Program-made: the position numbers and the translations under genes | Notes under the pieces: model-generated | Databases searched by the model: none | What the model was told of the DNA's origin: nothing | What the model saw: the letters and a program-made list of their open reading frames with translations, nothing else | In this document: positions 33,067-42,336 of the stretch, in pieces | Layout: every line of letters begins with the position of its first letter | Position numbering within the stretch: position 1 is the stretch's first letter | From: an uncultured Eubacterium sp. | GTDB taxonomy: Bacteria > Bacillota > Clostridia > Lachnospirales > Lachnospiraceae | Direction of reading: 5' to 3' | Length of the DNA stretch: 64,000 bases | Assembly: GCF_934295145.1 (NCBI RefSeq) | Contig: NZ_CAKRAS010000010.1 | Span: forward strand, 1-64,000

Positions 33067-34554
33067 ATGAAACAACTCTCTTATCAAACATTAAAAGAAC
33101 AGAACTATTCCGGATATCTTCTGGAATCAGCGCCAGAACGCGTACTTCAATTTGGCGAAGGAAACTTTCTTCGTGCTTTTGTAGATTATTTTATCGATGT
33201 CATGAATGAAAAAGCAGGATTTAACTCCAAAGTTGTCCTCTGTCAGCCAATCGCACCGGGACTTGCAGACATGATCAATGAGCAGGAAGGTCTTTATACC
33301 TTATTTCTCCGTGGATTTCAGGATGGTCAGAAAGTCAACAAAAAACGTGTCATTTCCTGTGTCAGCCGCTGCCTGAACCCATATCAGGATTTTGATGCAG
33401 TTCTTGACTGTGCTTCCAATCCGGATCTGAGATTTATCGCATGCAACACAACAGAGGCCGGTATCGCATATGATCCTTCCTGTCAGTTTACAGATATCCC
33501 TGCTTCTTCTTATCCGGGAAAACTGACACAGTTTTTGTATCGCAGATTTGAGAAATTCGGAACCGTTCCGGGAAAAGGTTTTATCATTCTTTCCTGCGAA
33601 CTTATCGATGACAACGGAAAAGAACTTGAGAAATGTGTATTAGAATATGCAAAACAGTGGAATCTCGGTGAAGATTTCATCGCATGGGTAAAAGCTGAAA
33701 ACACGTTCTGTTCTACCCTGGTAGACCGCATCGTTACTGGCTACCCACGCAGTGAAGCTGATGCCATCTGCGAAGAACTCGGATACAAAGACAACCTGAT
33801 CGATACCGGAGAAATTTTCGGTTTCTGGGTGATTGAAGGTCCGCAGTCCATCAAAGACGAATTCCCTGTTGATAAAGCAGGTCTTCCAATCCTGATCACA
33901 GACAACCACAAACCGTATAAACAGCGTAAAGTCCGCATTTTAAACGGAGCACACACTTCTTTTGTACTGGGCGCTTACCTTGCCGGTCAGGATATCGTAA
34001 GAGATTGTATGAATGATGATGTCATCTGTGGATTTATGAATAAAACCATTTATGACGAGATCATCCCTACCCTGGATCTTCCACAGGAAGAATTAAAAGA
34101 ATTTGCAGCAGCTGTGACCGAACGATTTAAAAATCCATTTATCGACCACGCATTACTTGCAATTTCCCTGAACTCAACCTCTAAATGGAAAGCACGTGTT
34201 ATGCCATCCCTGAAAGAATATATCAAACGCAAAGGAACACTTCCTTCCTGCATCACAGCATCTTTTGCCTTTTATATCGCATTCTTTAACGGTCATACCA
34301 TGACTGCAGACGGACTCACCGGCAGCAGAACCGGAAATGATTATACGATTAAAGACGATCAGGCAGTACTGGATTTCTATCTGGCACACAAAGATGACTC
34401 TGTGAAAGATCTGGTTCATGCTGTCTGCACAAATACCGATTTCTGGGGTGAGGATCTCACAAAATTAGAAGGATTTGAAGCAGCTGTATGCACTTATCTG
34501 ACACAGATTAATGAGAATGGCACCTATGCCGCTATGAAAACTTTACTGAAATAA
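33067..34554 (+). CDS. uxaB: Tagaturonate reductase UxaB
   Basis: A 495-residue polyol/mannitol dehydrogenase-family enzyme that reduces tagaturonate to altronate with NADH. The N-terminal nucleotide domain has QFGEGNFLRAFVDYF, and the C-terminal domain carries the catalytic region VRILNGAHTSFVLGAYLAG with its conserved Lys/Asn/His residues. I chose the ATG at 33067, with AAAGGTGG upstream; a TTG at 33049 would place that ribosome site inside the gene. It lies between uxaA and eda. Confidence 0.94.
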   Translation: MKQLSYQTLKEQNYSGYLLESAPERVLQFGEGNFLRAFVDYFIDVMNEKAGFNSKVVLCQPIAPGLADMINEQEGLYTLFLRGFQDGQKVNKKRVISCVSRCLNPYQDFDAVLDCASNPDLRFIACNTTEAGIAYDPSCQFTDIPASSYPGKLTQFLYRRFEKFGTVPGKGFIILSCELIDDNGKELEKCVLEYAKQWNLGEDFIAWVKAENTFCSTLVDRIVTGYPRSEADAICEELGYKDNLIDTGEIFGFWVIEGPQSIKDEFPVDKAGLPILITDNHKPYKQRKVRILNGAHTSFVLGAYLAGQDIVRDCMNDDVICGFMNKTIYDEIIPTLDLPQEELKEFAAAVTERFKNPFIDHALLAISLNSTSKWKARVMPSLKEYIKRKGTLPSCITASFAFYIAFFNGHTMTADGLTGSRTGNDYTIKDDQAVLDFYLAHKDDSVKDLVHAVCTNTDFWGEDLTKLEGFEAAVCTYLTQINENGTYAAMKTLLK

Positions 34555-34587
34555 ACACAGTTTTATCGTTATACGAGGAGAATAAAA

Positions 34588-35232
34588 ATGAACGCTACAT
34601 TACAAAAACTTGAACAATTTGGTATTGTCCCAGTCGTTGTACTGGATGATGCAGCAGATGCTGCTCCTCTGGCAAAAGCACTCTATGACGGTGGTCTTGC
34701 CTGTGCGGAAGTTACGTTCCGTACAGCTGCAGCCGAAGAATCCATCCGCATTATGACAACAGAATATCCTGATATGGTTGTCGGTGCCGGAACGGTTCTT
34801 ACAACCGATCAGGTAGATCGTGCAATTGCTGCCGGTGCAAAATTTATCGTAAGCCCGGGGCTTGATCCAAAAATTGTAACATACTGCATCAAGAAAAATA
34901 TACCGATCACTCCGGGTGTTGTTACACCGAGTGAAATCGCAAAAGCGATTGAATTAGGGCTTGATGTTGTAAAATTTTTCCCTGCTGAACCATCCGGCGG
35001 TCTCGCCATGATTAAGGCTGTCGCCGCACCATATAATAAATTAAGATTCATGCCAACCGGCGGAATCAACGCAAAAAATGCTTTACCTTATCTACAATAC
35101 GACAAAATCATTGCGTGCGGTGGAAGCTGGATGGTAAAAAGCGATCTTATCAAAGAAGGAAAATTTGATGAGATCACTACTTTAACAAAAGAAGCTGTTT
35201 CTCTTGTCCGTTCAGCACGGGAGGTGAAATAA
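34588..35232 (+). CDS. eda: KDPG/KHG aldolase, copy 1
   Basis: A 214-residue class I aldolase that splits 2-keto-3-deoxy-6-phosphogluconate to pyruvate and glyceraldehyde 3-phosphate. The Schiff-base lysine is in LDVVKFFPAEPSGG, and the active-site Glu region is CAEVTFRT. ACGAGGAG precedes the ATG. The stop codon overlaps the kinase start (TAATG). A close paralogue lies at 56006. Confidence 0.95.
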   Translation: MNATLQKLEQFGIVPVVVLDDAADAAPLAKALYDGGLACAEVTFRTAAAEESIRIMTTEYPDMVVGAGTVLTTDQVDRAIAAGAKFIVSPGLDPKIVTYCIKKNIPITPGVVTPSEIAKAIELGLDVVKFFPAEPSGGLAMIKAVAAPYNKLRFMPTGGINAKNALPYLQYDKIIACGGSWMVKSDLIKEGKFDEITTLTKEAVSLVRSAREVK

Positions 35233-36260
35233 TGGCTAAAGTTGTCACACTCGGAGAAATCATGCTCCGTCTCTCCCCGCCCGGATATGAACGCTTTGTG
35301 CAGGCCTCCAGCTTCGATATCAATTATGGTGGTGCAGAAGCAAATGTAGCCGCTTCCCTGGCTCAGTTTGGAAATGATGCTGCTTTTTTATCAAAAATCC
35401 CGGCAAATGCGATTGGTGATGCCGCTATCGCCACGTTAAAAAGCCTTGGTGTAAATTGCCAATATATCGCACGCGGTGGAAAACGCCTCGGCATTTATTT
35501 TCTGGAAAACGGTGCCTCTATCCGTCCTTCCAGCGTGGTATATGACCGTGCCGATTCATCTGTCACACAGGCAAAAGCGGACGAATTTGATTTTGATGAG
35601 ATTTTTGATGGTGTGGATTTATTCCATGTTTCCGGAATCACACCTGTATTAAGTCAGGATGCTGCAGTTCTTACCTTAGCTGCACTGAAAAAAGCAAAAG
35701 AACACGGCGTTACCGTTTCCTTTGATTTAAACTACCGTGCCAAATTATGGACGGATCATATTGAAGAAAAACAGCAGATGCTCTCCGACATGATGCCATA
35801 TGTCGATATTTGTTTTGGAAATGCCAGAGATGCAGCAAAATGCCTTGGCTATACAGAAAACGGTATCGATTTTATCAATGGTGATTACAGCATCTGCGTG
35901 GATGAAATTCATATGACCAATGTCATGAAACATTATGGATTTACGCACCTGATCACAACCTTGCGAAACAGTATCAGCGCTTCTGACAACGGATGGTCCG
36001 GAGCAATCTGTACCGATTCCGGACTTTACCATGGAAGAACCTACGACCTGCACATTGTAGACCGTGTCGGTGGCGGCGATGCCTTTGCTGCCGGTGTGCT
36101 CCACGGAATCCTCGCAGAGATGGGAGCCGAAAAGGCACTTGAATTTGGACTTGCTGCTGCTGCCATTAAGCACACCATTCCGGGAGATCTGAATTTTATC
36201 TCAGCAGAAGAAGTTCTGAATCTGATGAATACAGATGGTGCCGGACGTGTTCAGAGATAA
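35232..36260 (+). CDS. kdgK: 2-keto-3-deoxygluconate kinase, copy 1
   Basis: A 342-residue PfkB-family kinase that phosphorylates KDG to KDPG. Family motifs: NYGGAEANVAASLAQFG at the N-terminus and DRVGGGDAFAAGVLHG (ATP and catalytic Asp) near the C-terminus. The start overlaps the eda stop by 1 bp. It is the last gene of the rightward uronate operon and is followed by a strong hairpin terminator. Confidence 0.93.
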   Translation: MAKVVTLGEIMLRLSPPGYERFVQASSFDINYGGAEANVAASLAQFGNDAAFLSKIPANAIGDAAIATLKSLGVNCQYIARGGKRLGIYFLENGASIRPSSVVYDRADSSVTQAKADEFDFDEIFDGVDLFHVSGITPVLSQDAAVLTLAALKKAKEHGVTVSFDLNYRAKLWTDHIEEKQQMLSDMMPYVDICFGNARDAAKCLGYTENGIDFINGDYSICVDEIHMTNVMKHYGFTHLITTLRNSISASDNGWSGAICTDSGLYHGRTYDLHIVDRVGGGDAFAAGVLHGILAEMGAEKALEFGLAAAAIKHTIPGDLNFISAEEVLNLMNTDGAGRVQR

Positions 36261-36324
36261 CAAGGCAAAACTAACATAAAAATTTTCCTAACCATTTTTT
36301 ATACATTTTAACCCTCTTCATGTT

Positions 36325-36359
36325 TTAAGGCTACCGGCAGTAACTGCCGGTAGCCTTAA
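36325..36359. terminator. Strong hairpin after the uronate operon
   Basis: A perfect inverted repeat with TTAAGGCTACCGGCAGT and its complement. TTAAGTTTTC follows on the plus strand. It may act in both directions between kdgK and the convergent ATPase gene. Confidence 0.85.
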
Positions 36360-36404
36360 TTAAGTTTTCGCAGCCGAATCCAGGTTTTGACTCTGCGATA
36401 TTTT

Positions 36405-38009
36405 TTATACCACTGCTTCAATAATTTTTTTATCATCAATCAGAATCTCATGTACTCCGATTTCTTTTTTCTGATTGAAATTGAAACTGATCATATATCC
36501 CTGGTTCACATGATAGGCATCCAGATATTCTGCCAGCTGTTTCTCCCCTCTGGTATTATATTCCTGACCATGCCATATCTTCATTTCAATGATATATTGT
36601 TCTCCACGATAATCCACGATCACATCCGTCCGTTTCTGTTCGCGGGTTTCCGCTTCAATGTAATAATTTCCAGTGCCATTAATGATCGGACGCAAATACA
36701 ACAAAAAGTATTTTCTACCTTCCTGTTCGATAAACGTCTCATCACAATTTCCGTATAAGTCATTAAAATGTATTACAAAACGGTCCAAAATCTGACGCAT
36801 ATTCAAATGACCATTTACAATAAACTGGCTTTTGTCCAACAAAGCATCCGAATAAATCTGCTGCTTCTGCATTTCTGAAGTTGACAGATATAAATTATAT
36901 AACCATGTTTCAAAAATACGATTTGCAATCGCCAGCACGCCATGATTATTTTTCACAAATCCAAACATAGTTGCCACACTGATCGCCGGTTCATAATAAT
37001 TGTAAGCAATTGCTTTTCCGGTAAATAATAATGACTGTAACATATCATTTAATTCCGGGTAACGATTCAGCTTCTCACTCAATGATTCGAACAATGTATT
37101 CTTCTCCGCCAGCAACATACGGACTGCTGTAAAAAATCCATGTCTGGTCCACACATTTTTCAATCTGTTTTCACCATTATTTATATCAATATCTTCATCC
37201 ATAATCTGGCACAATCGTGAAATGAGAAACGGATATCCTGATGTATATTGGTACAGCAATGCTGCTATTTCATCAACATTCATTCCGGTATGATGATCCT
37301 GTTCGTAATCTCTAAGCATACCTGCAATTTCTGTTTCTGAAAAACTCATATCAATTTTAAAATCTGCCGCAATATTCCATGGACTGTTATATTTATGTTC
37401 CTCATCTGGTCTGATTTTATGTCGGAGATTTTTCACATCATACACTCCGGCTAAAATAACTGATTTGAATGCGGTTTGCTGAAAACGATTGATATACTGA
37501 GCACGAAGTTGTCCTAAAAAATCCAGAAAAACCTGATTATTCGATGCACTGTCTACCTCATCGATCATCAAAACAATCGGCTTATCAGAAAATTGACAGA
37601 TATCACCCAGTCCCTCAAATAATGGCTTTAATGTAAAATAACCATGCCTGTTGTCCACATGATTTTTCAAATCATTCAGTGTTTCTTTTAAATCACCATT
37701 TAATGTTGGCTTGCACTTTTTGAACAGCCGTAAAAATGAATTACAGAAAGAAAGTGCAAAAACGTTTTCGTTTGCAAAATCAGCGCTGCCAAATGTCTGA
37801 AAATCCATCAATACAACATAATATTCTGATTCCAGCAAACGCTTTAATGCGATCAATGTCGTAGTCTTTCCATACTGACGCGCTTTATTGATTGTAAAGT
37901 ATTTCCCATCATCTACAAGTGCTTTTATCTCCTGTAAACGCTGTGCAATGTTTACCATATAATGTTCTTCTGGTATACATACAGCAGTTGTATTGAATAC
38001 TTTTGACAT
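36405..38009 (-). CDS. AAA ATPase with C-terminal PD-(D/E)XK-like domain, copy A
   Basis: A 534-residue protein. A P-loop is at about residues 43-50 (ARQYGKTT) and a Walker B at about 145-151 (IVLMIDEVD). The C-terminal 100 residues carry a nuclease-like core, RTDVIVDYRGEQYIIEMKIW, with the D and E-x-K spacing of PD-(D/E)XK folds. This matches AAA-ATPase-like proteins (PF09820 group and relatives) that are widespread in gut Firmicutes and Bacteroidetes without a proven role. AGGAGG lies 6 nt before the ATG at 38009. It is 47 nt after a related gene in the same direction. They could act as a pair, in defence or as a selfish module; that is speculation. Confidence 0.8.
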   Translation of the reverse strand: MSKVFNTTAVCIPEEHYMVNIAQRLQEIKALVDDGKYFTINKARQYGKTTTLIALKRLLESEYYVVLMDFQTFGSADFANENVFALSFCNSFLRLFKKCKPTLNGDLKETLNDLKNHVDNRHGYFTLKPLFEGLGDICQFSDKPIVLMIDEVDSASNNQVFLDFLGQLRAQYINRFQQTAFKSVILAGVYDVKNLRHKIRPDEEHKYNSPWNIAADFKIDMSFSETEIAGMLRDYEQDHHTGMNVDEIAALLYQYTSGYPFLISRLCQIMDEDIDINNGENRLKNVWTRHGFFTAVRMLLAEKNTLFESLSEKLNRYPELNDMLQSLLFTGKAIAYNYYEPAISVATMFGFVKNNHGVLAIANRIFETWLYNLYLSTSEMQKQQIYSDALLDKSQFIVNGHLNMRQILDRFVIHFNDLYGNCDETFIEQEGRKYFLLYLRPIINGTGNYYIEAETREQKRTDVIVDYRGEQYIIEMKIWHGQEYNTRGEKQLAEYLDAYHVNQGYMISFNFNQKKEIGVHEILIDDKKIIEAVV

Positions 38010-38056
38010 GATTTCCTCCTGTCTAAATCGTTCTATCATCTATGCTACAAATCGTA

Positions 38057-39742
38057 TTATTGCTGACAGTTTATCCCTTTCACCAGACACCGCTTCTTGA
38101 AAAATGAAATACCATAACAGAATACCTCGTCGTAATCATCCTCAAATTCCCGCGCATACATCCGATCATCAATCTGAGCAAGTGCTGATTCACAATCTGA
38201 TATTAAATCTGCCAGTACATCTGACTTTTTAACTTCAAACACTGCCACGCGCCCATTGACAATGTCACTGACTACGATATCACTGCGCCCTTCCCCATGT
38301 TCTTTATTGGATTCTACCGAATATCCTGCTCCTGCGAAAATACCGGCAAGAAACGCATGATAAAAATCCTCTTTATAGTCGTGATAACTGATTGTTTTTC
38401 GCAACAGTTTATTCATTTCCTGTGTCAGTAATTCGCAGTCATTTTTCCATACAGCATCAAACAAAGTCTGACGGCTCCATGTTTTTGCACTATCGCTGAA
38501 CCATTTCATTACCGTAGTTTCGAAAATTTCCTGAATCTCCGCATTTGGAATCACCAACGCCGATAATCCTTCTGGTACAGAAACTAACAAATCTTCTTCT
38601 CGTACCGTTGTCAGATAACCAGTCAGATACAAAATGCTCCACAGATTTTCCTCTGAAGAATGCAGATAATCATAGGTCAGACTCTCATCAATCTGCTCTA
38701 CGATATAGCCACCTGCAAGCAGTGTCTCCAGTTTTTTCGTAATGCTGCTTCCTGCATAATCAATAAAAGAACGGATAATTGCATTATCACTTGTGTTTTT
38801 CCAATAGCTATCTGGTTTTGCTTCCGAATTACGCTGCAGATCACACAGATAATTCATCAGATCCCATGGACAATAAACATCCACATTTCCAAAATGATAT
38901 CCATCATACCAGTGTTTTACACTTTCTGCTTGTCTGCCTGCATCTGCATATTCTAAAATTTGATCTACCTCTGCCTGCGTAAATCCAAAAAATTCATTAT
39001 ATCGGGAATCCGTAATACTGTCTGTCACAAAATTATTCGTTCCGGTAAAAACGCTTTCTTTCGCAATACGCAGACATCCTGTCACAACTGAAAATTGCAG
39101 TGACGTATTATCTTTTAATGCCGTACTCATAATACCTTTCATCACATCCAGCATCTGATTGTAATAACCATTACTGCTTGCCTTTGCGATTGGTACATCA
39201 TATTCATCCAACAACAAAATCACTTTCTTCTGATGATAAATCTGCAACATTCGCATCAGCGTGCGAAGTGCCTGAAAAACCTGTGCTTTTTCGGCTTTTC
39301 CAGCTTTCAGATCAAGGAAAATCTGTCTATCATCCGGATCAATTTTGTCGCATTCAAGCAGATATGTGTAATTTTTGTATAAATTAGAAATCTGAACAGC
39401 CAATCGTTCATAAGCATCTTCAAAATTCAATCCATCAATGTCTTTCAAAGACAAAAATACTACCGGCCACCGGTTCATCCATTCTCTGCATAAATCCGTT
39501 TCTTTTGAAATTTCAAGACCATCAAACAGATCCTGACTGTTTTCTCTTATATCAAAATAATCCGCCAGCATACTCATTGCCATGGTCTTTCCAAAGCGGC
39601 GCGGTCTTGTGATCAATGTAACTTTGGTCGCTGTTGTCTTCAGTAATTCTTTGATCAAAAAGGTTTTATCTACATAGTAATAACCATTCTTGCGAATCTC
39701 TTTAAAATCAGAAATTCCAACAGGAATATTTATTTCTTTCAT
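38057..39742 (-). CDS. AAA ATPase with PD-(D/E)XK nuclease-like domain, copy B
   Basis: A 561-residue protein of the AAA-ATPase-like/PD-(D/E)XK superfamily (PF09820 with PF08011). It opens with the family signature GISDFKEIRKNGYYYVDKT, has a P-loop TRPRRFGKT at about 45-53 and a Walker B LLLDEYDVPI. The C-terminal domain has GEGRSDIVV...VAVFEVKKS, the nuclease-like D-(x)n-E-x-K core. AGGAGG-type sequence precedes the ATG. The downstream neighbour shares the layout but little sequence, so this is not a recent duplication. No transposase is present. Confidence 0.88.
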   Translation of the reverse strand: MKEINIPVGISDFKEIRKNGYYYVDKTFLIKELLKTTATKVTLITRPRRFGKTMAMSMLADYFDIRENSQDLFDGLEISKETDLCREWMNRWPVVFLSLKDIDGLNFEDAYERLAVQISNLYKNYTYLLECDKIDPDDRQIFLDLKAGKAEKAQVFQALRTLMRMLQIYHQKKVILLLDEYDVPIAKASSNGYYNQMLDVMKGIMSTALKDNTSLQFSVVTGCLRIAKESVFTGTNNFVTDSITDSRYNEFFGFTQAEVDQILEYADAGRQAESVKHWYDGYHFGNVDVYCPWDLMNYLCDLQRNSEAKPDSYWKNTSDNAIIRSFIDYAGSSITKKLETLLAGGYIVEQIDESLTYDYLHSSEENLWSILYLTGYLTTVREEDLLVSVPEGLSALVIPNAEIQEIFETTVMKWFSDSAKTWSRQTLFDAVWKNDCELLTQEMNKLLRKTISYHDYKEDFYHAFLAGIFAGAGYSVESNKEHGEGRSDIVVSDIVNGRVAVFEVKKSDVLADLISDCESALAQIDDRMYAREFEDDYDEVFCYGISFFKKRCLVKGINCQQ

Positions 39743-39861
39743 CGCAACAGCCTCCTATTTCACAATGTATAATAATCAATAATTTCTATCTCTTACTCAA
39801 TATGATTATCATACCATGAAGCAGTCATTCAGGCAATTTGCAATTCGTGAAATGACCCGAA

Positions 39862-39900
39862 AAGAAAACGGATGTACCGTTTCCGTACATCCATTTTCTT
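39862..39900 (-). terminator. Terminator of the lipoprotein operon
   Basis: The arms AAGAAAACGGATGTAC and GTACATCCATTTTCTT (one mismatch). The minus strand continues TTTTCGGG. It lies about 75 nt past the lipoprotein stop at 39974. Confidence 0.75.
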
Positions 39901-39920
39901 TTCCCTGCTTTTCTGTTTTC

Positions 39921-39959
39921 TAAAGCGGACATTTGCAATCCGCTTTCGCTACTTGCTCA
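39921..39959 (-). repeat. Hairpin repeat B, copy 3
   Basis: TAAAGCGGACATTTGCAATC followed by CGCTTTCGCTACTTGCTCA. It sits 14 nt past the stop codon of the lipoprotein gene. This is the best match to the consensus. Confidence 0.85.
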
Positions 39960-39973
39960 CTGCTGTACCTGTC

Positions 39974-41221
39974 TCAGTCAAAATAATCTCCCCAGCCGTC
40001 ATCATCATACGCATAATCATCATTATTATCATAATAATCCCAGTCATCATCTCCATAGTCATAATCATCATCATCGTAATCATAATAATCGTCGCCATAA
40101 TCTCCCGGATCTGACCATGGATCATAATCATTTGCCTCATAATAATCGGCATCGTAACCGGCATCTCCATAGCCGATAAAGTAATTATCGGATCCATCCC
40201 AGTACCAGAGATCACCATCACTGTCATACCAGTAATATGCAACTCCATCATCACTTGCGCCATCAGACTTTTTCTTTGCGTCCTGTGGCGGAGCTTCCGG
40301 AACCGCTTTCGGTGCTGTACTCCATCCGGCAGTATACGTACATGTATTCAGCATATTATTCGTAATACCTACATAATTGTCAATACGACTCTCCGGTGCA
40401 ATCGTCATTGCCACCAGTGCATAATTAGTTGGCCCATAATAGCGCACCTCAAAATTTCCGCGGATCTGATCTGAGGAACCATCCCCGAAAATACCGCTGT
40501 TCATCCACACAGATCCAACGATACGATAATAACTTCCGCAGTCTGTGCACTCAGATCCTATGATCTGTATCACATTGCCGCCATACATATTGTTCAAAAG
40601 AGTCTGCATCATCTGCTCCATCTGCGGTTTTGCTACTTCAATTCCTTTTGTCATATTGTCATCATAACCGGAAATCGGCTGAAATCCGATGATAATATTG
40701 GTATGCGCATCATCTGTTCCATCCTTCATCTGTGCATCAAATCCAAGGCTATCTGTATAGGTTCCGTGAACGGATGAAATCAGCTGCACCGGATAATTGA
40801 TCTGTACACTTGCAAAATTTCCCGGAAATGTGGCTGTCAGATTCAGTTCATCGGAAGGTGTTGGCAAATATACCAGTGCTTCACTGGCCACCAGCGTGTT
40901 TCCTGATTCATCGATCAGTCCTGTATCCGACAGTGTCATCATCTCCTTTAATGAACCATCCTCTGTGTACAGCGTGATTGCATCTGCCTCGGCATCCACG
41001 GTTCCTCCATCTGTCTGATTTCCATAAAAATCTGTCATCGTCCACTGATACTGTTCGTCAATTGTCAAATACATCGGTTGCGTCTCATATTTCCAGAAAC
41101 CGGTATATGCAGAAATCGCTCCCGGATCTGCAGAGCCATCCTCCTGATTTCCACAACTGATCAGCATAACACTCAGTACCGTCAAAAGTATTAATGTCAT
41201 TATTTTTCGTATCTTATTCAT
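39974..41221 (-). CDS. Lipoprotein with Asp/Tyr-rich C-terminal tail
   Basis: A 415-residue protein. A signal peptide ends at lipobox MLISCGN (cysteine at about residue 23), so it should be lipid-anchored outside the membrane. A central domain of about 300 residues is unknown to me. The last 80 residues are low complexity: runs of Asp and Tyr with Trp and Gly, as in DDDYDYGDDDWDYY. The DNA there is a degenerate ATC/ATAATC triplet repeat (about 39985-40150), a place where length could vary. I chose the ATG at 41221, with AAAAGG upstream. It follows a DUF3137-like membrane protein gene by 14 nt. Calcium or metal binding by the tail is a guess. Confidence 0.8.
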   Translation of the reverse strand: MNKIRKIMTLILLTVLSVMLISCGNQEDGSADPGAISAYTGFWKYETQPMYLTIDEQYQWTMTDFYGNQTDGGTVDAEADAITLYTEDGSLKEMMTLSDTGLIDESGNTLVASEALVYLPTPSDELNLTATFPGNFASVQINYPVQLISSVHGTYTDSLGFDAQMKDGTDDAHTNIIIGFQPISGYDDNMTKGIEVAKPQMEQMMQTLLNNMYGGNVIQIIGSECTDCGSYYRIVGSVWMNSGIFGDGSSDQIRGNFEVRYYGPTNYALVAMTIAPESRIDNYVGITNNMLNTCTYTAGWSTAPKAVPEAPPQDAKKKSDGASDDGVAYYWYDSDGDLWYWDGSDNYFIGYGDAGYDADYYEANDYDPWSDPGDYGDDYYDYDDDDYDYGDDDWDYYDNNDDYAYDDDGWGDYFD

Positions 41222-41235
41222 AACCTTTTCTCCTC

Positions 41236-42156
41236 TCATTCTCTGCTGCCCCCTGCACCAGTCTGATAAAATGTGTCTACCCAACTCAATTGATCAATAA
41301 AACCTGTGAACCAGCGAATCTCATCCGCATAGCGGTTTCTCAGCAATTCCACATCCACGCTTCCTCTGCCAATTGCAAAAAATTCCCGATTTGTTTCAAT
41401 CGCAATATGCAGTTTTCCTTCCCGCAGAAAACTCATATAAATTTTTCCGCCATATTTGGATGACATATGAAGAATGTGCGCCATGATATTTGGTGTCAGA
41501 ATATACCCTGCCTCCTGCTCCTGCTCTGGCTGAATGATAAATCTTCGGTCAAATTCCTCATTTCCGGTTTTTATCACTGAACCGGAAAACAGGCGGTTTT
41601 GCCCACTGCGCGCCACAATCTTTAACTCCGTAGATAGTTCATGACCAAAATCACACACCAGCCACTGCCCCTTAAACACTGTTTTCTTGATTTTTTCCCA
41701 CATACCGGCATCATCATTATAATAATCTTCCTCCAGCACCAGTGAAATAGCACTCATCTCAATGTGCATTCCTTTATAAAGTGCTTTGACATGATTACTG
41801 CCCTCTATCTCAGAAAAATCTGTCGGCAGCATCGTTCTCCCCCGCCCCATTGCAGACGAAGTAATATGCCCTGTCGGTTCATATTCCACCTGTTCAAAAG
41901 TCTGTTCCAGCAATCCTCTTACCAGCTGATCACCGATCTGCTGTTTCATTGCTTTTTCGCCGTTATTCATAACAAGCACACCAACCAGACAGAGAATACC
42001 TCCTAATATGGCAACTGGAATCAGCGTTGTCAGAAATCCTATAAGCACAAAGATAATGCCGACTATTTCCAATGCCTTTCCGCTTCTTCCTACGGTTCGC
42101 TTATTTCTTAATTCCGATGTAAGCTGTTCATCGGAAAGGGTTCTTTTTTCTTCCAT
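41236..42156 (-). CDS. DUF3137-like membrane protein
   Basis: A 306-residue protein. After about 30 charged residues there are two hydrophobic segments (IVGIIFVLIGFLTTLIPVA and ILGGILCLVGVLVM), then a large cytoplasmic or external domain. Segments such as FKGQWLVCDF, GNEEFDRRFIIQ and GGKIYMSFLREGKLHIAI match the DUF3137 family, which has no known function. I chose the ATG at 42156, with GGAGGATG upstream. It is probably cotranscribed with the downstream lipoprotein gene. Confidence 0.8.
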   Translation of the reverse strand: MEEKRTLSDEQLTSELRNKRTVGRSGKALEIVGIIFVLIGFLTTLIPVAILGGILCLVGVLVMNNGEKAMKQQIGDQLVRGLLEQTFEQVEYEPTGHITSSAMGRGRTMLPTDFSEIEGSNHVKALYKGMHIEMSAISLVLEEDYYNDDAGMWEKIKKTVFKGQWLVCDFGHELSTELKIVARSGQNRLFSGSVIKTGNEEFDRRFIIQPEQEQEAGYILTPNIMAHILHMSSKYGGKIYMSFLREGKLHIAIETNREFFAIGRGSVDVELLRNRYADEIRWFTGFIDQLSWVDTFYQTGAGGSRE

Positions 42157-42184
42157 GAACCATCCTCCTCCCTGTTTTTTTCCC

Positions 42185-42256
42185 GTGCAGATGCACATCG
42201 TCTGTACGAAGTATTATATGTTTGCCAGGAGATTTGACGTAATTTCCCGGCAAAGA
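42185..42256. repeat. Decayed copy of repeat A (3' part)
   Basis: CGTGCAGATGCACATCGTCT and TACGAAGTATTATATGTTTG align with the second half of the 171-bp element. The final hairpin arms GCCAGGAGATT/AATTTCCCGGC have changed on both sides but still largely pair. Confidence 0.6.
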
Positions 42257-42258
42257 AA

Positions 42259-42293
42259 AAATCCACCGTACAATTGTAATGTACGATGGATTT
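42259..42293 (-). terminator. Terminator of the LuxR-type regulator gene
   Basis: The arms AAATCCACCGTACA and TGTACGATGGATTT (one mismatch). Read on the minus strand, the stem is followed by TTTTTTC. It is about 45 nt past the stop codon at 42337. Confidence 0.85.
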
Positions 42294-42336
42294 ACTAAGA
42301 TTAATATTAACTAAAAGTTAGTTTTTATCGAATGCA

